Below, piece after piece: positions 9,558 through 18,121 of a DNA stretch of 64,000 nt. The stretch's first letter is position 1. Each line of letters begins with the position of its first letter. The DNA is from Actinoplanes subtropicus (GTDB lineage: Bacteria > Actinomycetota > Actinomycetes > Mycobacteriales > Micromonosporaceae). Under the pieces are notes generated by a model that was not told where the DNA came from, searched no databases, and worked only from the letters and a program-made list of their open reading frames with translations. The stretch lies in contig NZ_JOJL01000004.1 in NCBI RefSeq assembly GCF_000721705.1, positions 62,001 to 126,000 of the forward strand, given 5' to 3'. The position numbers and the translations under genes are program-made.

Positions 9558-10358
9558 ATGCCTCGCATCGTGGCGCTGCGGCGCTATCCCCTGAAGAGCG
9601 CCCGCGGCGAATCCCTGACCGTCGCCCGGGTCGAGCCCGGCGGGCTGGCCGGCGACCGGGCCTGGGCCTGCGTCGACCCGGCGGACGGCACGGTCGGCAG
9701 CGCCAAGCACCCCCGCCGCTGGGGCGGCCTGCTCGCGGTCGGCGCCCGCGTGGCCGGCGCCGACCTGCGGGTGAGCGTGGGCGGATCGGAGTACGCGGCC
9801 GCCGACGCCGAGCCCGCCCTCGCCCGCCACCTGGGCCGCGCGGTGCGGCTGACCCGCGAGGTCCCGGCCGGCGCCCGCCTGCACCGCACGCTGCCCGGCG
9901 TCGACGGCATGGTCCCGGATTGGCTGTCCGGCCTGCGCCCGGGCGAGGACGCGATCACCGCGGCCGGCGGCGGGGGAGCGGGCGGCTTCGCCGACTTCGC
10001 CCCGGTCCACGTGGTGACGACGGGCGCGCTGGCCCGGCTGGGCGCGGCGGCTTCACGGTTCCGCCCGAACATCTTGCTGGACGCCGACGACGACCCGCCG
10101 GACGGCGCCGAACTGCGGCTGGGCGATGTCGTGCTGCGCATCATGTCGCCGACGCCGCGCTGCGTGATCCCGAGCCTGGCCCACGGCCCGGACGTCCCGC
10201 CGGACACGGAACTACTGCGCACCCTGGCCCGGCACTACCGGGTGCCGGTCGCGGGGCTGGGCAAGGCGGCCTGCTTCGGCTCGTACGCCGAGGTGCTGCG
10301 CCCCGGCGAGCTCGTCGTGGGCGGGGGCGGCCGCAGTGGTCCGGCGAGGCGCCCGTGA
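9558..10358 (+). CDS. MOSC domain protein with MOSC N-terminal beta-barrel
   Basis: This 266-aa protein starts MPRIVALRRYPLKSARGESL, typical of the MOSC N-terminal barrel, and contains the C-terminal MOSC core (RFRPNILLDADDDPPDGAEL, then MSPTPRCVIPS) with the conserved Cys that in related enzymes (mARC, YcbX) binds the molybdenum cofactor. These proteins reduce N-hydroxylated compounds or act as sulfur carriers; the substrate here is open. A second Cys in GLGKAACFGSYAEV fits the family end. The start ATG 9558 is close to the divergent patatin gene, so the two share a very short promoter region. Confidence 0.88.
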   Translation: MPRIVALRRYPLKSARGESLTVARVEPGGLAGDRAWACVDPADGTVGSAKHPRRWGGLLAVGARVAGADLRVSVGGSEYAAADAEPALARHLGRAVRLTREVPAGARLHRTLPGVDGMVPDWLSGLRPGEDAITAAGGGGAGGFADFAPVHVVTTGALARLGAAASRFRPNILLDADDDPPDGAELRLGDVVLRIMSPTPRCVIPSLAHGPDVPPDTELLRTLARHYRVPVAGLGKAACFGSYAEVLRPGELVVGGGGRSGPARRP

Positions 10359-10392
10359 AGTACAGTTTTCTGTACGTCTTTCGGGAGTGGAT

Positions 10393-10668
10393 ATGCGAAC
10401 GGTGAACTTCACTCAGCTGCGGCAGAACCTCGCCGCCGAGCTGGACAATGTCGTCGACGACGCCGAGGAATTGGTGGTGACCCGCTCGGGACACGATCCG
10501 GTCGTCATCGTGCCGCTGGCCGAGTATCAGTCGCTGAAGGAAACGGACTACCTCCTGCGTAACCCGCACAACGCCGAGGCGTTGCGGCGATCGATCGCCG
10601 AACTGGATCGCGGCGAAGGCGCCGAGCGGACGCCGTTCGACCCGGGGCCGGCTCAGGACGTTGCGTGA
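10393..10668 (+). CDS. yefM: Antitoxin of the YefM/Phd family
   Basis: This 91-aa protein has the Phd/YefM N-terminal DNA-binding fold (TVNFTQLRQNLAAELDNVVDD, then VVTRSGHDPVVIVPLAEY) and an acidic, flexible C-terminus that neutralises the toxin. The start is ATG 10393 with GGGAG in front. It overlaps the toxin gene by 4 bp (GTGA), so the pair is translationally coupled. By analogy with E. coli YefM, the antitoxin alone or with its toxin should repress its own promoter. Upstream, TACAGTTTTCTGTACG is a short palindrome (about 10361-10376) that may be the operator. Confidence 0.92.
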   Translation: MRTVNFTQLRQNLAAELDNVVDDAEELVVTRSGHDPVVIVPLAEYQSLKETDYLLRNPHNAEALRRSIAELDRGEGAERTPFDPGPAQDVA

Positions 10669-10922
10669 GGCTCATCTTCTCGGAGACGGCCTGGTCGCAG
10701 TACCTGAGCCATACCGATCGGAAGCTGGTCAAGAGAATCAACGACCTGATCGCGGACGTCATGCGCAACGGCTACCGCGGCATTGGCAAGCCGGAGCCGT
10801 TGCGCGGCGAGTTGTCGGGCCTCTGGTCCCGGCGTATCGATCAGGAGCATCGTCTGGTCTACCGGCTCAAGGACGGCGATGTCGAGATCGTCGCCTGCCG
10901 GTACCACTACGGCGACCGATGA
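10665..10922 (+). CDS. yoeB: Toxin of the YoeB/Txe family (ribosome-dependent mRNA interferase)
   Basis: This 85-aa protein matches YoeB over its whole length: FSETAWSQYLSHTDRKLVKRIN, then NGYRGIGKPEPLRGELSGLWSRRI, DQEHRLVYRL and the ending CRYHYGDR. The family's catalytic Glu, Arg and His are represented by EPL in the GKPEPL motif, R in HRLVY and H in YHY. YoeB cleaves mRNA in the ribosomal A site when the antitoxin is degraded. The GTG start lies inside the antitoxin stop. Gene length and motifs indicate a functional module. Confidence 0.93.
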   Translation: MRLIFSETAWSQYLSHTDRKLVKRINDLIADVMRNGYRGIGKPEPLRGELSGLWSRRIDQEHRLVYRLKDGDVEIVACRYHYGDR

Positions 10923-10928
10923 TCGCCG

Positions 10929-11876
10929 CTACGCCTCTCGTGAGCCGGGCAGGACGACGCCCAGTAGCCCGATCAGCAGTAGGCCGCCCGCGATGCCCGG
11001 CCACCAGTGCAACTCGTCGGCCGGCTCGGTAGCGAGGGCGACGGCGAAATCGCAGGCCGTCGCGGGCCGGTATGCCCCGGCGCAGGGTCGCGCCTCGCTC
11101 GACTCGGGGCGTATTCCCTGGGTCAGGACCAGCTGGACCGAACCCGACTTCGACCCGGCCGGGGCGGAAGCCTGCCACTCCAGTTCGCGGGTGCGTTCCG
11201 CGCGCTGGTCGACGAGCGCGAGGGTGACCACGGCCAGTGTGATCGCCACGGGGATCAGGCCGGCGGCGGCCAGTGGGGCCGGCCGGCCGTACAGGAGCGC
11301 CGCGTTCACGGCCAGGACGAGGAGCGCCAGCGCGACCAGCGTCAGGCCGATGACCAGCCCCGGCCCGGTCGGGCCCCAGCCGGGGAACAGCATGGCCACG
11401 GCCGCTGACAACAGGACCAGCGCGATGATGGCAGCGGGCAGATTACCGGGGCGGACCAGCCGGGGAGCGCGGCCCAGGACCGAGGCGGCCAGCAGTGCCC
11501 CGGCGAGGGCGAGCAAGCCGCCCTCGGTCAGGAGCGCCGGATCCACGCCGTCGTAGCCCCACCACCACGCGGTGGCCTGCACCGGCCAGCCGTCGCCGCC
11601 ATGCAGGGCGTCCACGAGCGCGGCGCAGGCGGTCAGCGTGGCCAGGCCCGCCACGCCGGCCCAGCGGGTCCACCGCGGCGGCCCGGCGGGGACGAGCGGG
11701 TCGGTGGGCTCGAGCGGGCGGGCCGGTCCGGTGGTGCGCGTGAGCACGGCGATGACCAGCACGGACGCGGTGGCGAGGGTGCCGCCGAACGGGAGCGGCC
11801 GGTCGGCGACCAGGCCCGTCACGTACAGCAGGCCGATCACCGCGAAGGCCGTGATTGCCCATCTTTGCGCGCGCAT
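10929..11876 (-). CDS. Multi-pass membrane protein of unknown function
   Basis: This 315-aa protein has about eight hydrophobic segments, beginning with WAITAFAVIGLLYVTGLV, and one larger extracytoplasmic stretch at about 225-285 (basic and acidic, with ACAGAYRPATACDFAV holding two Cys) before the last helix and a short tail. No family motif is recognised. The ATG start at 11876 is clear. It converges with the YoeB toxin gene (6 bp apart) and follows the dehydratase-like gene by 39 bp on the opposite end. A transport or signalling role cannot be inferred. Confidence 0.75.
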   Translation of the reverse strand: MRAQRWAITAFAVIGLLYVTGLVADRPLPFGGTLATASVLVIAVLTRTTGPARPLEPTDPLVPAGPPRWTRWAGVAGLATLTACAALVDALHGGDGWPVQATAWWWGYDGVDPALLTEGGLLALAGALLAASVLGRAPRLVRPGNLPAAIIALVLLSAAVAMLFPGWGPTGPGLVIGLTLVALALLVLAVNAALLYGRPAPLAAAGLIPVAITLAVVTLALVDQRAERTRELEWQASAPAGSKSGSVQLVLTQGIRPESSEARPCAGAYRPATACDFAVALATEPADELHWWPGIAGGLLLIGLLGVVLPGSREA

Positions 11877-11915
11877 CCGGGCATTCTGCGCTGATCGGGC
11901 CCGCCGGGGGACCGG

Positions 11916-12854
11916 TCAGATGGTCAGCAGGGGGCGCCACCAGGACCGGTTGGTGCGGTACCAGTGGATCGTCGCGGACAGGCCGGACGTGAACTCGACC
12001 CGCGGGCGCCAGCCCAGCTCACGCCTGATCTTGTCGTCGTCGAGGGCGTGGCGGTGGTCCTGGTCCTTGCCGTCGCCGGTCAGGCCGATCGCGTCCCAGC
12101 CGGCGCCCAGTTCGGCCAGGATCATGCCGGCCAGGTCGCGGTCGGCCAGTTCGACGGTGCCGCCGATGTGGTAGATCTCGCCGGGGCGGCCGTCGAGCAG
12201 GGCCAGGGCGATGCCGTGGCAGTGGTCGTCGACGTGCAGCCAGTCGCGGACCCGGGTCCCGTCCCCGCGCAGCCGGGCCGTCCGGCCGTCCAGCAGGGCC
12301 GTCACCAGCCCGGGGACGGTCTGCCCAGGGTCCTGGTAGGGCCCGTAGTTGGTGCTCGCCCGGGTCACCACGACCGGCAGGCCGTGGCTGCGGTGGTAGG
12401 CCAGGGCCATCAGGTCGGCGCCCGCCTTGGCCGCCGCGGCCGGCGTGGTGGGGGCGACCGCCGAGCGCTCGGTCCACGCCCCGGTGTCGATCGAGCCGTA
12501 CACCTCGTCGGTGGAGACCTGGACGAAGCGCGGTACCTCACGATCGAGGGCGGCGTCGAGCAGGACCTGGACGCCGTGAACGTCGGCGCCGGACCGGGAA
12601 CCGGCGAAGTGGACCACCGCGTCGTGGCCGCGCATGGCGTACCCGGCGACCGAGTCGTCGGCCACGTCGGCGGGGACGAAGTCGAGGCGTTTGTGCTCGG
12701 CGACCGGCGACAGGTTGGCGAAGCTCCCGGCGTACGCAAGCTTGTCGAGAACCGTGACCGCGGCACCCTGCAGGCCCGGCAGGCGGTCGGCCAGCAGCGC
12801 TCGCACGAAGTGCGAGCCGATGAACCCGGCGCCACCGGTGACCAAGAGCCTCAT
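11916..12854 (-). CDS. dTDP-glucose 4,6-dehydratase-like NAD-dependent epimerase/dehydratase, catalytic Tyr missing
   Basis: This 312-aa SDR-extended protein resembles RmlB: dinucleotide motif GGAGFIGS (residues 7-14), STDEVYG (114-120), NYGPYQ and the C-terminal LGWRPRVEF. In RmlB the catalytic YxxxK reads PYSASK; here it is PAAAAK, so Tyr is Ala139 while Lys143 remains. The usual AxxSHVDRS motif is also altered (AGSRSGADVHG). It may be inactive, use other chemistry, or bind a nucleotide sugar without turnover. It is 120 bp from divergent pafA and has no sugar-biosynthesis partners nearby. Confidence 0.85.
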   Translation of the reverse strand: MRLLVTGGAGFIGSHFVRALLADRLPGLQGAAVTVLDKLAYAGSFANLSPVAEHKRLDFVPADVADDSVAGYAMRGHDAVVHFAGSRSGADVHGVQVLLDAALDREVPRFVQVSTDEVYGSIDTGAWTERSAVAPTTPAAAAKAGADLMALAYHRSHGLPVVVTRASTNYGPYQDPGQTVPGLVTALLDGRTARLRGDGTRVRDWLHVDDHCHGIALALLDGRPGEIYHIGGTVELADRDLAGMILAELGAGWDAIGLTGDGKDQDHRHALDDDKIRRELGWRPRVEFTSGLSATIHWYRTNRSWWRPLLTI

Positions 12855-12982
12855 CGCCGTGCGAGTCTAACCGCGGCCCCGGGGGCGGCCACCCGAATCG
12901 GTGACCCGGCCGCGACGCGCAGTACCGGGCAATGCGCGAGTGGTGACTGCCAATGGATGCCCGATGAGGCTAGTGTTTCGTC

Positions 12983-14341
12983 ATGGAACGGCGAATTTTC
13001 GGCCTCGAGACCGAGTACGGAGTCACGTGTACTTATCGGGGGCAGCGGCGGCTGTCGCCGGACGAGGTGGCCCGGTACCTGTTCCGCCGAGTGGTGTCCT
13101 GGGGGCGCAGCAGCAACGTTTTCCTACGCAACGGCGCCCGTCTCTACCTCGATGTCGGTTCCCATCCTGAGTATGCGACTCCCGAGTGCGACTCCGTCAC
13201 CGACCTGGTCGCGCACGACCGGGCCGGCGAGCGGATCCTGGAGGGTCTCCTGGTCGACGCCGAGAAACGGCTGCACGACGAGGGGATCGCGGGGGAGATC
13301 TACCTGTTCAAGAACAACACCGACTCGGCCGGCAACTCGTACGGCTGCCATGAGAATTACCTGGTCTCCCGGCACGGCGAGTTCGGCCGGCTGGCCGACG
13401 TGCTCATCCCGTTCCTGGTCACCCGCCAGCTGATCTGCGGCGCCGGCAAGGTGCTGCAGACGCCGCGGGGCGCGGTCTTCTGCCTCTCGCAGCGCGCCGA
13501 GCACATCTGGGAGGGCGTGTCCAGCGCCACCACCCGGTCCCGCCCGATCATCAACACCCGGGACGAGCCGCATGCGGATGCCGAGCGCTACCGCCGGCTG
13601 CACGTGATCGTCGGCGACTCGAACATGAACGAGGTCACCACCCTGCTCAAGGTGGGCAGCGCCGACATCGTGCTCCGCATGATCGAGGCCGGCGTGGTGA
13701 TGCGCGACCTGTCGCTGGAGAACCCGATCCGGGCGATCCGCGAGGTCAGCCACGACGTCACCGGCCGCCGCAAGATCCGGCTGGCCAACAACAAGGAGGT
13801 CTCGGCCCTCGAGATCCAGCAGGAGTACCTGGCGAAGGCGACCGAGTTCGTCGAGCGGCGCGGCGGCGACCAGACCGCCAAGCGGGTCGTCGAGCTGTGG
13901 GGCCGGGTGCTGAGCGCGATCGAGAGCGGCGACCTCGACCCGGTGTCCCGCGAGATCGACTGGGTCTCGAAGTACCGGCTGATCGAGCGCTACCAGGCCA
14001 AGCACGAGATCCCGATGTCCCATCCGCGGATCGCCCAGCTGGACCTGGCGTACCACGACGTCCGCCGCGGCCGCGGCCTGTACGCGCTGATGGAGAAGCG
14101 CAAGCAGGTCGACCGGATAGCGAACGACCTGGAGATCTTCGAGGCCAAGGAGACGCCGCCGCAGACCACCCGGGCACGGCTGCGCGGCGAGTTCATCAAG
14201 CACGCGCAGGAGAAACGGCGCGACTTCACGGTCGACTGGGTGCATCTGAAGCTCAACGACCAGGCCCAGCGCACCGTCCTGTGCAAGGACCCCTTCCGCG
14301 CGTACGACGAAAGGGTCGAACGCCTGATCGCTAGCATGTAG
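12983..14341 (+). CDS. pafA: Pup-protein ligase PafA
   Basis: This 452-aa enzyme uses ATP to phosphorylate the C-terminal Glu of Pup and links it to substrate lysines. It is a paralogue of Dop: GLETEYGVT near the start, the catalytic base region [20 protein letters not shown], and [18 protein letters not shown]. The C-terminal domain ([26 protein letters not shown]) is specific to PafA. Length is the usual 450 aa. The ATG start at 12983 follows TAGTGTTTCGTC; the ribosome binding site is weak. A small membrane-protein gene follows after 5 bp. Confidence 0.97.
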   Translation: MERRIFGLETEYGVTCTYRGQRRLSPDEVARYLFRRVVSWGRSSNVFLRNGARLYLDVGSHPEYATPECDSVTDLVAHDRAGERILEGLLVDAEKRLHDEGIAGEIYLFKNNTDSAGNSYGCHENYLVSRHGEFGRLADVLIPFLVTRQLICGAGKVLQTPRGAVFCLSQRAEHIWEGVSSATTRSRPIINTRDEPHADAERYRRLHVIVGDSNMNEVTTLLKVGSADIVLRMIEAGVVMRDLSLENPIRAIREVSHDVTGRRKIRLANNKEVSALEIQQEYLAKATEFVERRGGDQTAKRVVELWGRVLSAIESGDLDPVSREIDWVSKYRLIERYQAKHEIPMSHPRIAQLDLAYHDVRRGRGLYALMEKRKQVDRIANDLEIFEAKETPPQTTRARLRGEFIKHAQEKRRDFTVDWVHLKLNDQAQRTVLCKDPFRAYDERVERLIASM

Positions 14342-14346
14342 CACTG

Positions 14347-14529
14347 ATGACCAAGCGGGAACGCTCCTTCGAGGATGTCTTGTGGGGCCGGGTGCAGCGC
14401 AAACGCGCCCGCATCCGGTCCGAGATCCACCGCAACCGCACCCGGAGCCACAAGATCCCTACGTGGGTGCTGGCCGCGGTCCTGGGCGCCGTGCTGCTCG
14501 GCTGGCTCTGGCTGGTCGTCGCCGGGTAA
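14347..14529 (+). CDS. Small single-pass membrane protein
   Basis: This 60-aa protein has a strongly basic N-terminal half (KRERSFEDVLWGRVQRKRAR) and one C-terminal transmembrane helix (WVLAAVLGAVLLGWLWLVV). The ATG at 14347 lies 5 bp after pafA, so it is probably co-translated with pafA. A positively charged cytoplasmic region and a short tail predict an N-in topology. No family is recognised, and a link to pupylation is only positional. Confidence 0.7.
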   Translation: MTKRERSFEDVLWGRVQRKRARIRSEIHRNRTRSHKIPTWVLAAVLGAVLLGWLWLVVAG

Positions 14530-14583
14530 ACCGCAACCCGGCGGCACCCGCGCCCGCAACCGGGGCCTCGTCTCATAAGACGC

Positions 14584-16005
14584 GTGAAGCGTTACGCCGT
14601 GCTCGCCGCCCTCGCGATCGCCGCGTACCAGCTCATTCCCGCCGGTGGCTGGTGGACCAGCGGCTGGCAGTTCGCCATCGGCTGTCTCGGGGTCGCCGGC
14701 ATCCTGGCCGGCGCGCACCGGCTGTCCCGCCGCGAGCGGCTGCCCTGGTGGTGCTTCGCGTTCGGGGTCGGCGCCAACGTCACCGGCATCCCGGTCTCGA
14801 TCTACTGCGTCGACGTGCTCGGCTGGCAGGGCCTGCCGACCCCGGCCGATCCGCTGTTCCTGCTGCTCTATCCGTCCTGCGCGGCCGGCCTGGCGCTGCT
14901 GATCCGGCGCCGGGAGCCGCGCCGGAACCGGACCGCGATGGTGGACGCCGCGACGATCACCACCGGGCTCGGGCTGCTGGCCTGGGTCTACGTGATCAAA
15001 CCGGCGGCGATCGGGCAGAACATCGACATGCTCGGGCGGGCGGTCCAGGCCGCGTACCCGATCGGTGATCTGCTGCTGCTCGCCCTGATGACCCGGCTGC
15101 TGCGCGGCGACGGCCGCCGGGGCGCCCCGTTCTGGTGGATCACCGGCTCGCTCGCCGCGTTCCTGGCCGGCGACACCGCCTGGGTGCTGGTCGGCAGCAT
15201 CCCGCAGGTCAGCGACGCGATCGAGAAGGTACAGTGGGCCAGCCGCTCGATCGACATGATATTCCTGACCGCGTACGTGCTGTTCGGCCTGGGCGCCCTG
15301 CACACCGACGCCCGCGAGGTCGGCGCCGCCTCGTCCCCGCACCCGGCCCGGCTCGGCCGGGTGCACCTGACCCTGCTCGCCGTGGCCTCGCTGATCGCGC
15401 CCGGCCTGCTCGCCGTCCAGCTCGCCCACGGGCGGGTCACCGACGGCTGGGCCATCGTGAGCTGCTGCACGGTGCTGTTCCTGCTGGTGGTGACCCGGAT
15501 GGCGCAGCTGCTGCGGCAGGTCGAGCGGCAGGCCGCCCAGGTGCGTGACCTGGCCCGCCGGGACGAGCTGACCGGCCTGCCGAACCGCCGGGTCTGGAAC
15601 GAGGACCTGCCCCGGGCGCTGGATTTCGCCCGCCGCGACGGCCGCCCGATGACGGTGGCGCTGCTCGACCTCGATCACTTCAAGGCCTTCAACGACACGT
15701 ACGGGCATCCGGCCGGTGACCGGCTGCTCAAGGAGGCCTCGGCGGCCTGGCACGGCGCGCTGCGCTCGGTGGACCTGCTGGCCCGCTACGGCGGCGAGGA
15801 GTTCGTGGTGCTGCTGCCGGACGCCGGCGAGGACGAGGCGCGGCAGATCGTCGAGCGCGCCCTCGCCGTGACCCCGCAGGGCCAGACGTTCTCGGCCGGC
15901 GTCGCCGTCTGGGACGGCAGCGAGACCCCGGACCAGCTGGTCGCCCGGGCCGACGCCGCCCTCTACGAGGCGAAGGCGGCCGGCCGCAACCGGGTCATGG
16001 CCTAG
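14584..16005 (+). CDS. Membrane-bound diguanylate cyclase (GGDEF domain)
   Basis: This 473-aa protein has about nine hydrophobic segments in residues 1-310, a short coiled coil (LRQVERQAAQVRDLARRDEL) and a C-terminal GGDEF domain. The active-site motif reads GGEEF at 403-407, an accepted active variant, and an RxxD inhibitory site (RSVD, 394-397) sits exactly five residues before it, so product inhibition by c-di-GMP is likely. It makes c-di-GMP from two GTP at the membrane; the sensor signal is unknown. The GTG start is 14584. Its stop overlaps that of the convergent DUF3866 gene by 4 bp. Confidence 0.92.
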   Translation: MKRYAVLAALAIAAYQLIPAGGWWTSGWQFAIGCLGVAGILAGAHRLSRRERLPWWCFAFGVGANVTGIPVSIYCVDVLGWQGLPTPADPLFLLLYPSCAAGLALLIRRREPRRNRTAMVDAATITTGLGLLAWVYVIKPAAIGQNIDMLGRAVQAAYPIGDLLLLALMTRLLRGDGRRGAPFWWITGSLAAFLAGDTAWVLVGSIPQVSDAIEKVQWASRSIDMIFLTAYVLFGLGALHTDAREVGAASSPHPARLGRVHLTLLAVASLIAPGLLAVQLAHGRVTDGWAIVSCCTVLFLLVVTRMAQLLRQVERQAAQVRDLARRDELTGLPNRRVWNEDLPRALDFARRDGRPMTVALLDLDHFKAFNDTYGHPAGDRLLKEASAAWHGALRSVDLLARYGGEEFVVLLPDAGEDEARQIVERALAVTPQGQTFSAGVAVWDGSETPDQLVARADAALYEAKAAGRNRVMA

Positions 16006-17081
16006 ATCAGCGAGGCGGCGTGGCGTCCCGCGGCCGCCGCAGTCAGGAAGTAGGCGTGGTCCTGGTCGAGGCCGCGGCCCATCGTGCTCAGCGGGACCGG
16101 GCTGGCCCGCAGCGCCGCGTCCAGGCCGTCGGTCTCGACCCGGACCAGGCGGTGCCTCGCCGCCAGCGGCGCGAGCGCCGCGTCGATCTCCGCGGCCAGG
16201 CGGGGCTCCAGGCCGTCCGGCACCGGCAGGTCCGCGGGGAGCAGAGCGACCTTGCCGTACGCGGTGAGCGAGTGGTGCGACACCCCCCGGTGGCGGGGGC
16301 GGCCGTCGCCGTCGGACACGCGCAGCGAGCCGACCGGCCGTCCGCCGAGCGTCGCGATCGCGTTCACCGCCTCGCCCAGCGCCACTCCGGAGAACCCCCA
16401 CGGCGTGCCGGTGCCCAGGTTCCCGGGGCCCTGCGCGACGACGGCGACGTCCGCGCCCAGCACGTGCCGGGCGGCGAGCAGTCCGGTGTGCACGGTGCTC
16501 GCCTCGAGGTCGCCGCCGAAGGCCTGGCCGGTCGTGATCGTGCCGGCCAGGTGGTCACGCAGCCCGTCGAGGGTGCGCGAGAACCACGCGGGAAGCGCGC
16601 CACCGTCCGTCATGACGTACGCAATGATGGTTTGTGGTTTGTCCGCCTTTATGCCGGCGACAATGGCCGGCAGGGCCGAATGCAGGTCGGCCGTCACCAC
16701 CGGCATGCCGTCGAGCGACTCGGCCGCTGCCATGATCGCGCGGTGCGGGGAGGCCTCCTCGTCGACGCCGAGCCGGATCGCCTGCAGCGGCGTGTACCGG
16801 GCCTTGACGAGGTGGCCGCGGTCGCGATTCGTCCCGTCCTGGGGCGGGTCTTCCGGAAGCCGGTCGGGTATCGCCACCACGAGCGCGTAACCGCCGGTGC
16901 CCAGTCCCATGACCAGCGCTCCCACGTTGAGCAGGACGCGGTCTTCTATTTTCGGAGAACCGACCAGGCCGGGGTACGCGAGCGCACGCAGCACACCGTC
17001 GTCCGTCCGGACAGCCAACTCGATCGCGCCGTGCCATTCGCGGCCGACAGCCTCCACCGTCCCCGATCGCCAGCGCACCAT
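16002..17081 (-). CDS. DUF3866 family protein
   Basis: This 359-aa cytoplasmic protein matches the actinobacterial DUF3866 family: N-terminal small beta domain (EDRVLLNVGALVMGLGTGGYALV), then KARYTPLQ and conserved segments HSALPAIVAG, AYVMTDGGALP, GQAFGGDLE and AQGPGNLGTGTPWG. The last has a glycine-rich loop that could bind a nucleotide or phosphate. No biochemical role is known to me. The gene is often found near the pafBC-tat-helY block, as here. The start is ATG 17081; it runs convergent to the diguanylate cyclase. Confidence 0.85.
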   Translation of the reverse strand: MVRWRSGTVEAVGREWHGAIELAVRTDDGVLRALAYPGLVGSPKIEDRVLLNVGALVMGLGTGGYALVVAIPDRLPEDPPQDGTNRDRGHLVKARYTPLQAIRLGVDEEASPHRAIMAAAESLDGMPVVTADLHSALPAIVAGIKADKPQTIIAYVMTDGGALPAWFSRTLDGLRDHLAGTITTGQAFGGDLEASTVHTGLLAARHVLGADVAVVAQGPGNLGTGTPWGFSGVALGEAVNAIATLGGRPVGSLRVSDGDGRPRHRGVSHHSLTAYGKVALLPADLPVPDGLEPRLAAEIDAALAPLAARHRLVRVETDGLDAALRASPVPLSTMGRGLDQDHAYFLTAAAAGRHAASLI

Positions 17082-17092
17082 GACCGGCGAAT

Positions 17093-18073
17093 CTACTCGA
17101 CGCCGCCGTCCAGGTGATGGCGACCGGCCGTGCCCCGGGTCGGGTCGAGGAACACGTAGCTGATCTGCGGGAACCGGTCGCGCAGCCGCCGCTCGGCCTC
17201 GTCGGACGCCTCCTCGATCTCCCCGCCGGACACCTCGTCCTCGAAGTCGACCTTGGCGGCGACCAGGATGTCGCCCGGGCCCAGCTGCATGGTCAGCAGC
17301 GTCGGCACGGCCACCACGATCGGGATGCCGGCGATGTCCTCGGCGATCTGCTGGTGGATCCGGCGCGGCACCGAGCGGCCCACCAGCAGCGACACGTTGC
17401 TGCGGGCCAGGATCGCGGCCACCAGGAACAGCAGTACGCCGATCGCGATCGAGCCCGCCCCGTCCCAGACCTCGTCGCCGGTGAGCTCGGTGAGCAGCAG
17501 GCCCACGGCGGCCAGCACCAGGCCGATCAGCGCGGCCGAGTCCTCGAAGTAGACCGCCTTCACCGTGGTGTCCGGGGTCAGCCGCAGGAACCGCGACCGG
17601 GTCACGCCCCAGCGCCGGGACTCCCCGGCGACCTGGCGCTGGGCCCGCAGGAACGAACTGCCCTCGGCCGCGAAGGAGATCGCCAGCACCACGTACGACC
17701 AGACGAAGTCGCCGCTCTTCTCGTCCGCGACGATCGAGGTGATGCCGTGGTAGATCGAGAACCCGGCGCCGCCGACGAAGGTGAACAGGGCCGCGATGAA
17801 GGCCCAGACGAAGCTCTCCTTGCCGTGCCCGAACGGGTGCCGGTCGTCGGCCGGCTGCCGCCCGCGGATGAGCGCCACGTACAGGAAGATCTCGGTGATC
17901 GTGTCGGCGAACGAGTGGGCCGCCTCGGACAGCATCGCGGAGGACCCGGAGACCAGGCCCGCGACCAGCTTGGCCACCGCGATCGCGAGGTTGGCCGAAC
18001 CGGCCAGGACGACGGTGCCGATGCTCTCGTTGCCGGTCTGCTCAGAGGTCACCCTGATCATCCTGCCCTGCAC
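17093..18073 (-). CDS. Cation diffusion facilitator family transporter
   Basis: This 326-aa protein has the CDF pattern: about six membrane helices and a soluble C-terminal domain (QQIAEDIAGIPIVVAVPTLL, then DFEDEVSGGEIEEASDEAERRL). The metal-site helix 2 reads SEAAHSFADT (HxxxD) and helix 5 reads YFEDSAALIG, where the typical HxxxD is replaced by a D/S pair, so metal choice (Zn, Mn, Fe) is uncertain. It exports divalent cations by proton antiport. The start is ATG 18073, or 18061 for a shorter form. It is divergent from pafB with about 50 bp between starts. Confidence 0.9.
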   Translation of the reverse strand: MQGRMIRVTSEQTGNESIGTVVLAGSANLAIAVAKLVAGLVSGSSAMLSEAAHSFADTITEIFLYVALIRGRQPADDRHPFGHGKESFVWAFIAALFTFVGGAGFSIYHGITSIVADEKSGDFVWSYVVLAISFAAEGSSFLRAQRQVAGESRRWGVTRSRFLRLTPDTTVKAVYFEDSAALIGLVLAAVGLLLTELTGDEVWDGAGSIAIGVLLFLVAAILARSNVSLLVGRSVPRRIHQQIAEDIAGIPIVVAVPTLLTMQLGPGDILVAAKVDFEDEVSGGEIEEASDEAERRLRDRFPQISYVFLDPTRGTAGRHHLDGGVE

Positions 18074-18121
18074 AGGTTACGAAGTAACGTCCCGGCCGGA
18101 TGGCTGCTAGCGTTGCCTGCT

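Noticed and set aside
13990..16401. 803-codon minus-strand ORF across pafA end and the GGDEF gene
   Set aside because: Shadow frame: the plus-strand genes have full domain evidence.
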